Of a stretch of DNA of 12,979 nt, positions 8,213-12,979 are shown piece after piece. A program made the position numbers and the translations under genes. Origin of the DNA: an uncultured Bacteroidales bacterium (lineage in GTDB: Bacteria > Bacteroidota > Bacteroidia > Bacteroidales > UBA3824). How positions within the stretch are numbered: the stretch's first letter is position 1; each line of letters begins with the position of its first letter. Location of the stretch: contig CALFIU010000071.1 of assembly GCA_937877455.1 (NCBI GenBank), forward strand, positions 1-12,979, in the 5' to 3' direction. Under the pieces are notes generated by a model. That model made no database searches. It saw nothing but the letters and a program-made list of their open reading frames with translations, and was not told where the DNA came from.

Positions 8213-8476
8213 TCAGCGCCCTCACTTCAAATCGCTCATTCGTTCCTCATTTCGCTTTTTTCCGTTCGTGCTACCTCTGCCAGCCACCCTCGCTCCACTC
8301 GCTATCGGCTCGCGCCTCTCACTACGGCAAGCAAGCAAAGCACTCCACTGCCTTCCGCCACTTTACTACTTGCCTCCGTTCGGCTCAAGGCTGCTTTACC
8401 TGTTCTGTTTTTAGCTTCGCCCACGCACAGCCCCCGACCACCCACCCCTAAAGAAAGTGGAATCTCAGTTATATAA

Positions 8477-8499
8477 CAGCCATGTCGGGCTGATTTTTT
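8477..8499 (+). terminator. Terminator-like hairpin with T-run
   Basis: CAGCC at 8477-8481 pairs with GGCTG at 8488-8492 around a six-base loop, followed by ATTTTTT. It closes the motif-rich gene-free stretch and could end transcripts that run past the Argonaute gene. Confidence 0.5.
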
Positions 8500-8847
8500 C
8501 GGTTAAATTAGTTTTTCTAAAATTGCAACCTATGGTTTAATGTCTTGCAGTTCAATTATTTCGTCAAAAGAAATAAAAAGTAAATGCAAAAATAACTACG
8601 TTCCGGGCGTTAGTAAAGGTCAAGCCCCACGGGTTGCTTTCAAAAAAAAATCTTCCTTTTCCGCTACGCTTCAAAGAGTATTTTTTTGAGCAAACCTTGA
8701 CAAACGCCCTACACTTCGTTGTCTGAAAGGCATTCCTTTTTCTTTCTTCTTTTTTTCTGTTTTTTCTTCTGTCGAAAAAAATGTTGTGTGTGCTGTCGCT
8801 TGTGCGGCGGCTGTGTCGCAAGTAATAACTTCTTAATTCACAACATT

Positions 8848-9258
8848 ATGCAGACAACAGAAATCAAAATCAGCGTATTCAACGGCAATAGCATCGAAAA
8901 TGCCGTTTAGGTATTGAGCAGGGGCAAGAATACGGGAAAAGTCCTCTCGCAACCATGCCCGAATTGCTACGTCATCAGCGTTCCGAAAGCCTCCACATCA
9001 GAAGTAAAGGCGGTTGCAAATATCCTTTTTGTTTCGGGTAAACTCAAACCGTTTTTTCACGGTTCTGTCATCGAGTTCGTAACAATCGAAAACTACCGAA
9101 AAATGTTCTTTCAACTTTGGCGAATTCTATCGTCCGAAAAGGTTGAGCAGACAGCAAGGCAACTTTCGGCGATAGACCTTTATCAAGTCAAAATACAAAA
9201 GCAGTTGAAAGCCATCCGCCAACTACGCACCGCAGTAGCCTTTGCAGCCCTCGAATGA
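8848..9258 (+). CDS. Unrecognised 136-codon gene interrupted by one in-frame TAG
   Basis: From the ATG at 8848 the frame reads MQTTEIKISVFNGNSIENAV, meets TAG at 8908-8910 (codon 21), then continues without any other stop through VLSRGKNTGKVLSQPCPNCY to TGA at 9256-9258. The part before the TAG has protein-like composition and runs directly in frame into a well-ordered domain with no ATG, which makes one interrupted gene more likely than two. A GTG/TTG pair just after the TAG (8911-8916) could restart translation. The domain (about 25-136) has alternating beta strands and ends in a helical region (EQTARQLSAIDLYQVKIQKQ). I do not recognise the family. It precedes a DUF6266 gene that also carries a TAG. 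It could be a pseudogene or a gene needing amber suppression. Confidence 0.55.
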
Positions 9259-9331
9259 GGGGTGCAATCGGCAAAATACAGCAACCAAAAGCACACGAAA
9301 CCAAAACACAGTCAGCGACTTACAAAGCATG

Positions 9332-9339
9332 TACTTTTG
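9332..9339 (+). promoter_or_regulatory. Possible -7 promoter element for the DUF6266 gene
   Basis: TACTTTTG matches the TAnnTTTG Bacteroidota -7 consensus and lies 84 bases before the DUF6266 ATG, in a 165-base gap. No clear -33 element is visible. Confidence 0.4.
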
Positions 9340-9423
9340 CAGAAACGGATAAGGTCAGAGCCATATCAAGCCCCTACCAAGTCCGAAGAATCAACTTATT
9401 GTCTAACTCAAAATTTCAAGATT

Positions 9424-10062
9424 ATGGGAACTATCAAACAAGGTATTTTAGGCGGTTTCTCTGGCAAGGTCGGAACCGTCATCGGTTCAAGTTGGAAGGG
9501 CATCAGTTACATGCGTGGTCGTGCGCAGAGTGTCCGCAATCCTCGCACCGAGGGACAAATGGAGCAACGCAGTAAATTCTCGCTTACGCTCGATTTCCTG
9601 AAACCCATCACTGCCTACGTCCGCACAGGATACAAGACCTACGCCAACAAGCAGACGGCTTTCAACGCCGCAATGTCGTACATCGTGAAGAACGCCGTCA
9701 GCGGTGCATTTCCAAACTATGCACTCGACTTCTCGCTTGCTCTCGTGTCTCGTGGCAATCTCACGCAACCATTGAACGCCAATGCCACAATGTCGGCTGG
9801 CAAAACCACCATCTCATGGACCGACAACAGCGGATAGGGTGATGCCCAAGCCACCGATGTGGCGATGCCGTTGGCATTCAACACCGACAAAGGCGAAGCC
9901 GTGTTCAGCACCTCCGCAGCCACCCGTGCCGACCAGTCCGCCGAACTCACCTTCCCAGCCGATTGGGCAGGCGACACCGTTGAAATCTACCTCGGTTTCA
10001 TTTCTGCCGATGGCATCAACGTTGCCAACTCGTTCTACTTGGGCAGTCATTCAGTAGTCTAA
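9424..10062 (+). CDS. DUF6266 family protein interrupted by one in-frame TAG
   Basis: MGTIKQGILGGFSGKVGTVIGSSWKG (first 26 residues) is the hallmark N-terminus of DUF6266, a Bacteroidota family of about 210 residues with unknown function. The frame runs as expected to WTDNSG, meets TAG at 9835-9837 (codon 138), then continues in the same frame with GDAQATDVAMPLAF to TAA at 10060-10062. The total of 212 codons equals the usual family length, and there is no frameshift or deletion, so the downstream part is clearly the rest of the same protein. The upstream part of the open frame (from 9262) has no protein-like character, and ATG 9424 matches the family start. Either a recent nonsense mutation or amber read-through is needed for the full protein. 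Two terminators follow. Confidence 0.75.
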
Positions 10063-10160
10063 CCGCATTTGCGGATTATCTGTTTTATAGAAACAACTCT
10101 CGTTCGGCATAACCAAAACAAGTTTTGTTTCTGCTCTCACTTAACCGTTGTTTTCTTGCA

Positions 10161-10193
10161 AAGAACCGCCTCAAATGGGGCGGTTTTCTTTTT
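10161..10193 (+). terminator. Rho-independent terminator after DUF6266 gene
   Basis: AACCGCC at 10164-10170 pairs with GGCGGTT at 10179-10185, followed by TTCTTTTT. Strong GC stem and T-rich tail about 100 bases after the stop codon. Confidence 0.75.
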
Positions 10194-10224
10194 GCTTCGT
10201 GCCGTCTGAACAAACAAGTAACAA

Positions 10225-10255
10225 AAAAGCCATCTTTATAGGTGGCTTTTCTTAT
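10225..10255 (+). terminator. Second terminator, possibly bidirectional
   Basis: AAAAGCCATC at 10225-10234 pairs with GGTGGCTTTT at 10241-10250 with one G-U pair and a TTTATA loop. A-run upstream and T-run downstream would let it work in both directions, which suits its place between convergent units. Confidence 0.65.
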
Positions 10256-10404
10256 TGTTGTTACTCAAAATTATGGTCAAAAAATGTTGCTGATTTGTTA
10301 CTTAATGTAAATGTGTTGTTTGTAATATTCAGATATACAGATAGATAAATATAAATATATTATAGCAAACGCTATGATTTATAATATGTTAGTTTGACTT
10401 TTTC
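10256..10404. other. AT-rich intergenic spacer between convergent genes
   Basis: No gene is seen. It contains a small dyad, ATAGC and GCTAT around AAAC near 10363-10376, and is strongly AT-rich. It lies at the 3' end of the minus-strand nuclease gene. Confidence 0.4.
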
Positions 10405-11565
10405 TTATAACTCTTTCAATTCCTTGTTTATAAATTCAACAAATGTTTCTTTGGCGGGCAGTTGGAGAAGGTATTTGGAGACAAACAGGTTCTCGTCCAT
10501 GCCCGCCGTGGCATAGCACACCATGTCGGACGAGGCATCGGTGCAAAGCAGGATGCCTATCGGGGCATTGTCGCCGTCGGCCATCATTTTGTCGCGGTAG
10601 TAGGCCACATACATATTCAGTTGAGCCATGTCGGCATAGTTGAACTTTCGCGTCTTCAGCTCCACCAGCACATGGCATTTCAATATTCTATGGTAAAAGA
10701 CCAAATCGACAAAGAAATACTCTTCGTCAATCAAAATCCGCTTCTGTCGTCCCTCAAAGCAGAAGCCTTCACCCAATTCCAAAATGAACTCTTGGATATG
10801 GCTAATCAGCAGCGTTTCAAGGTCGCTTTCCTCAACGACATCGGCACTTTTCAGCCCCAGGAAATCAAACACATACGGCGACTTGACGATGCTTGTCGAA
10901 GTGGCCACCTCTGCCTTATCATTCACCAAAGCCATCAGTTTCTCTGGATTTTTGCTGATGCCAGCCCGCTCATAGCAAAGCGTGTCTATCTGCCGCCTCA
11001 ATTCACGCACACTCCAGCAGCCTTTTATGGTTTCGATTTCGTAGAACGAGCGTTTTAGAGGTTTGTCAATAGACAATAGTTCGATCAAATGAGAGAATGA
11101 CAATGATTTGAAAATCTTGTCGCTCCGAACCCTTGGAATTTCCGCTTCATTTATCTGATAGATATTTTCTTCTGTAGATTTTTCAGACGCTGTCTGAAAA
11201 ATCGTATCATTATAATTTTCAGCATTTTGTAATTTTTCAGATAGTGTCTGAAAAATTGGCAAATTCTGAGGTTTTCTCAAAAATAACTCAACTTCGATTC
11301 CTATTTGAGGATAAATCATGTAAAACCTTCTACACTGGCTCAACATAGTAGCCCCCATCCCCCTAATATGAATCGCCTTCGCCAACTCCGAAAGCAAACT
11401 CTCGCCGTATTTTGCCCTGTCCTCGCCGTTTTGCTCAAACTCCACAATCCAATAGCCCACCAACCAGTTTCGCGCAGTGATGTTCTGGTTGACGGCACGC
11501 ATTGCATTGTTTTGCAACAAGTTGTGCGTCTGTTGGATATTGTTGGTCAGTTGCGGAAAGTTCAT
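10405..11565 (-). CDS. DUF1016 (YhcG-type) PD-(D/E)XK nuclease domain protein
   Basis: A 386-residue protein of the YhcG/DUF1016 family. The N-terminal region (about 1-180; RNWLVGYWIVEFEQNG, then LLSELAKAIHIRGMG) is a helical DNA-binding-like domain. The C-terminal region (about 230-380) is a PD-(D/E)XK nuclease with D287 in FVDLVFYHR, E302-x-K304 in LVELKTRKF, and Q315..Y319 of the QLNMY motif. All key residues are present, so it is probably active on DNA; substrate and role are not established, although the family is frequent in defence and mobile islands. It begins 31 bases after the RhuM-like gene, in the same direction. The linker at about 104-130 carries a repeated FQT-SEK segment encoded by two palindromes. 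Full length. Confidence 0.88.
   Translation of the reverse strand: MNFPQLTNNIQQTHNLLQNNAMRAVNQNITARNWLVGYWIVEFEQNGEDRAKYGESLLSELAKAIHIRGMGATMLSQCRRFYMIYPQIGIEVELFLRKPQNLPIFQTLSEKLQNAENYNDTIFQTASEKSTEENIYQINEAEIPRVRSDKIFKSLSFSHLIELLSIDKPLKRSFYEIETIKGCWSVRELRRQIDTLCYERAGISKNPEKLMALVNDKAEVATSTSIVKSPYVFDFLGLKSADVVEESDLETLLISHIQEFILELGEGFCFEGRQKRILIDEEYFFVDLVFYHRILKCHVLVELKTRKFNYADMAQLNMYVAYYRDKMMADGDNAPIGILLCTDASSDMVCYATAGMDENLFVSKYLLQLPAKETFVEFINKELKEL
11177..11203. repeat. Intragenic palindrome, copy 1
   Basis: GATTTTTCAGAC (11177-11188) and GTCTGAAAAATC (11192-11203) are perfect reverse complements around a three-base centre. It lies inside the DUF1016 gene and encodes FQTASEK on the minus strand. 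See copy 2, 28 bases away. Confidence 0.8.
11231..11257. repeat. Intragenic palindrome, copy 2
   Basis: AATTTTTCAGA (11231-11241) and TCTGAAAAATT (11247-11257) are perfect reverse complements around a five-base centre. The sequence is nearly the same as copy 1 and encodes FQTLSEK in the same gene. Confidence 0.8.
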
Positions 11566-11596
11566 TGCCGTTTATATTTGTTGCTAAGTTAATTAT

Positions 11597-12454
11597 TTAG
11601 TTTTGCAATATTTCATCGGCATCAATCTGCTTTTTGCAGAAAGCGAACCATCGTTTTCCTAAATCCTTGATAGACGCGCCGATATGATAAACATCGTCGT
11701 CAATAAGTAGAAAACGGTCGTGTGCTTTTGAAAAACTATGCACTGCAACTGGTGGATATTCAGTGTTGTGGTGCTCGATGGCAACACGAAACGATGGTGA
11801 TGTCTGTTGTGTGTAAACAGTAGCCGAAACGCCGTTTGCTCGTTCTGCCAACCGCAAAAGCACCGACTCGTCAACATAATTGTCTATCAGTACAATGCGT
11901 TTTGTTGCCGAACGGATAAGTTTGTTGACAAATGCGAATGGCTCAAACATTTGCCCATCGTAGAATATGCCTTCTACCGGTGGCAAAGACGTGCGCACGA
12001 AAAAGTCGATTTTTTGCTCAACAGCCTCAATTCTCTTTTCATCTGCCGCTAATCGGTTGTCTATCCTCTCCTCGATGTGCATAAGCCGCTGATTAATAGC
12101 ATATCCGTTTAATAGATACTCTTTCAAAACGCGGTTTGCCCACTGGCGGAACTGCGTGCCACGAAGCGACTTTACTCTGTAGCCGACAGATATAATGACA
12201 TCAAGGTTGTAGAACTTTGTTTTGTACTTTTTCCCGTCGGCGGCAGTTAGTAAGGAGTCCTTACATACTGAATCCTTCTCAAGCTCATGTTCTTTGAATA
12301 TATTGCTAATGTGCAACGTAACATTATTTCGTGTTGTTTCAAACAATTCAGCCATCTGTGCCTGCGTAAGCCACACGGTCTCTTCGTCGAGGCGAACTTC
12401 AAGTTTTATTGCTTCGTTGGGTTGATATAATATGATTTCGTTTTTGTCAGTCAT
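11597..12454 (-). CDS. RhuM-family protein with C-terminal PLD-like domain
   Basis: A 285-residue RhuM-family protein. Residues 1-120 carry the RhuM/ORF6N-like domain (VRLDEETVWLTQAQMAELFE, NVTLHISNIFKEHEL, then YNLDVIISVGYRVKSLRGTQ). This part resembles phage antirepressor DNA-binding modules. A coiled linker follows (125-150, RLMHIEERIDNRLAADEKRI). The C-terminal part (about 165-270) resembles a phospholipase-D-like domain, with HDRFLLID at 245-252 fitting HxKx4D except that Lys is Arg, so activity is uncertain. RhuM is named from a Salmonella pathogenicity island, but the molecular role is unknown. The gene heads a two-gene minus-strand unit with the DUF1016 nuclease. ATG 12454 is the family start. 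A TAnnTTTG-type promoter lies about 125 bases upstream. Confidence 0.85.
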   Translation of the reverse strand: MTDKNEIILYQPNEAIKLEVRLDEETVWLTQAQMAELFETTRNNVTLHISNIFKEHELEKDSVCKDSLLTAADGKKYKTKFYNLDVIISVGYRVKSLRGTQFRQWANRVLKEYLLNGYAINQRLMHIEERIDNRLAADEKRIEAVEQKIDFFVRTSLPPVEGIFYDGQMFEPFAFVNKLIRSATKRIVLIDNYVDESVLLRLAERANGVSATVYTQQTSPSFRVAIEHHNTEYPPVAVHSFSKAHDRFLLIDDDVYHIGASIKDLGKRWFAFCKKQIDADEILQN

Positions 12455-12565
12455 GAATATTAGAGCGTAAGGCTCAGATTGTTAATATGTTATATATTTC
12501 GTTATTTTATTCGATTATATGTTGATTTTACTCTATTTCAATAAATTATTTCTATATTAGATAAT

Positions 12566-12584
12566 TATTTGTACATTACAAATA
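12566..12584. promoter_or_regulatory. 8-bp perfect inverted repeat, possible operator
   Basis: TATTTGTA (12566-12573) and TACAAATA (12577-12584) are exact reverse complements with a three-base spacer, a typical size for a dimeric repressor site. It overlaps the putative minus-strand -7 element, so binding would block transcription of the RhuM/DUF1016 pair. Confidence 0.45.
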
Positions 12585-12586
12585 TA
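12579..12586 (-). promoter_or_regulatory. Possible -7 promoter element of the RhuM-DUF1016 unit
   Basis: On the minus strand this reads TATATTTG, matching TAnnTTTG. It is about 125 bases before the ATG, implying a long leader. No clear -33 box is seen. Confidence 0.45.
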
Positions 12587-12616
12587 CTAAAATCTTGCTA
12601 TGTAGAGGCCGGTTTT

Positions 12617-12769
12617 ATGTTAAGTTTTCGAAGACGTTTGAGCACTTTCGAGGAGCACATCGACGAGATGATACAATCCAAGAAGCACCTCGCCGACATG
12701 ACCGTCGCCACCGGCGAGAACTGGATTGGCAAGCTCAGCAACGAGGAGTTGAGGGAGATATTCGGGTAG
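12617..12769 (+). pseudogene. C-terminal remnant of a SNF2-type helicase
   Basis: The frame ending at TAG 12767-12769 encodes FEEHIDEMIQSKKHLADMTV followed by ATGENWIGKLSNEELREIFG. This matches the last 45 residues of SNF2/HepA-type DNA helicases, where a TIEEKIDxMI..KKxLA...GENWL..LS..ELRELF tail ends the protein. Nothing of the ATPase domain precedes it; the sequence just upstream is AT-rich intergenic DNA of a different composition. It is therefore a scar left when an element inserted or a deletion removed most of the helicase gene. ATG 12617 is in frame but is unlikely to be a functional start. Confidence 0.65.
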
Positions 12770-12865
12770 TTTTGTCGGAAACGGGATTCGTATCTTGAGG
12801 CAAAGAACGTTCCATTCCCAACCTGTACCTTGTGAAGGGGGAGCGAGCGTCTGACATACTTTTTC

Positions 12866-12979
12866 TTACAGCCCGTAAACATGCCTATACGCCCATAGCC
12901 GCTCCTCGCCCAAGTAGATGAGGTCTTGCAGCTCTTGAATCGTGCTTTCGCGGCATCGCGCAGGCGGCTCTATTGAAAC
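12866..12979 (-). CDS. 3' end of an unrecognised gene (continues beyond window)
   Basis: On the minus strand a frame enters from the right edge and runs 37 codons to TAA at 12868-12866. The translation, including STIQELQDLIYLGEERLWAY, has an amphipathic helical, protein-like composition. Too short to place in a family. It converges with the helicase remnant across a gap of about 95 bases. Confidence 0.4.
   Translation of the reverse strand, partial: VSIEPPARCRESTIQELQDLIYLGEERLWAYRHVYGL

Larger units (their letters stand above)
7493..8847. other. Gene-free stretch rich in TTCGCT-like motifs and inverted repeats
   Basis: About 1.35 kb without a believable gene. Several overlapping plus-strand frames stay open, but their translations are low in information, overlap each other and resemble no family. 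The sequence repeats variants of ACTTCGCT, GCTTCG and CATTCCG many times, densest at about 7960-8130 and 8220-8420, giving an unusual pyrimidine-rich strand. It also holds the inverted repeats listed separately, a poly-pyrimidine run at about 8730-8775, and a terminator-like hairpin. It may be decayed element backbone or a structured non-coding region. Confidence 0.5.
12455..12616. other. AT-rich regulatory spacer upstream of the RhuM-like gene
   Basis: No gene is seen in these 160 very AT-rich bases. They hold the putative minus-strand promoter and the inverted repeat listed separately, and they border the helicase remnant. Confidence 0.45.

Noticed and set aside
7899..8476. Overlapping open plus-strand frames of 171 and 176 codons
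   Set aside because: They overlap in different frames, are made of repetitive Ser/Phe/His/Arg-rich translation of the TTCGCT motifs, and match no family; openness follows from base composition.
7493..8476. CRISPR array
   Set aside because: The recurring motifs are short, variable and irregularly spaced; there are no identical repeats with unique spacers of constant length and no cas genes.
8564..8821. 85-codon minus-strand frame
   Set aside because: Lys/Arg/Phe-rich translation of poly-A/T tracts, with no recognisable start signal or family.
10201..10210. GCCGTCTGAA, identical to the Neisseria DNA uptake sequence
   Set aside because: A single 10-mer in a Bacteroidota context; the two DUF1016 palindromes share only GTCTGAA. 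Chance is the simplest explanation.
10462..11058. 198-codon plus-strand frame opposite the DUF1016 gene
   Set aside because: Antisense to a confidently identified nuclease; no independent support.

Overview
The window reads as an accessory island from a member of the Bacteroidota, most likely Bacteroidales. The support is a TAnnTTTG-type -7 promoter element ahead of the first operon, weak Shine-Dalgarno signals, and families typical of that phylum (DUF3987, DUF6266, AlwI-type endonuclease, RhuM, DUF1016/YhcG). It looks like part of an integrative or mobilizable element carrying defence cargo.

Layout. (1) 1-785: 3' end of a DUF3987 gene, followed by a terminator hairpin. (2) 948-7492: seven co-directional genes with almost no gaps (11 nt or less, two of them overlapping). 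These are an XRE/C-protein-like regulator, a Dam-type adenine methyltransferase, an AlwI-family restriction endonuclease, a Clp-fold SDH-type serine proteinase (frameshifted near its 5' end), two small proteins of unknown function, and a long prokaryotic Argonaute whose PIWI domain lacks catalytic aspartates. (3) 7493-8847: no credible gene; recurring TTCGCT-like motifs, two long inverted repeats and a terminator-like hairpin. (4) 8848-10062: two genes, the second DUF6266, each interrupted by one in-frame TAG but otherwise open. (5) 10063-10404: two tandem terminators and AT-rich spacer. (6) 12454-10405, minus strand: a RhuM/PLD-like gene followed by a DUF1016 PD-(D/E)XK nuclease, whose coding sequence contains two near-identical palindromes. 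(7) 12617-12979: a SNF2-helicase C-terminal scar and the 3' end of a minus-strand gene running off the window.

How the genes may work together. The regulator, methyltransferase and endonuclease form an ordinary C-M-R type IIS-like restriction-modification cassette, probably acting at GATC/GGATC. Its fusion by spacing to a Clp-fold protease and a catalytically dead Argonaute in one apparent transcription unit is the most unusual arrangement here. It suggests a composite defence operon in which the Argonaute senses and another component acts as effector; that division of labour is inference. GATC occurs only twice in the whole window and GGATC/GATCC not at all, so this DNA appears to have been selected against the very sites such enzymes recognise.
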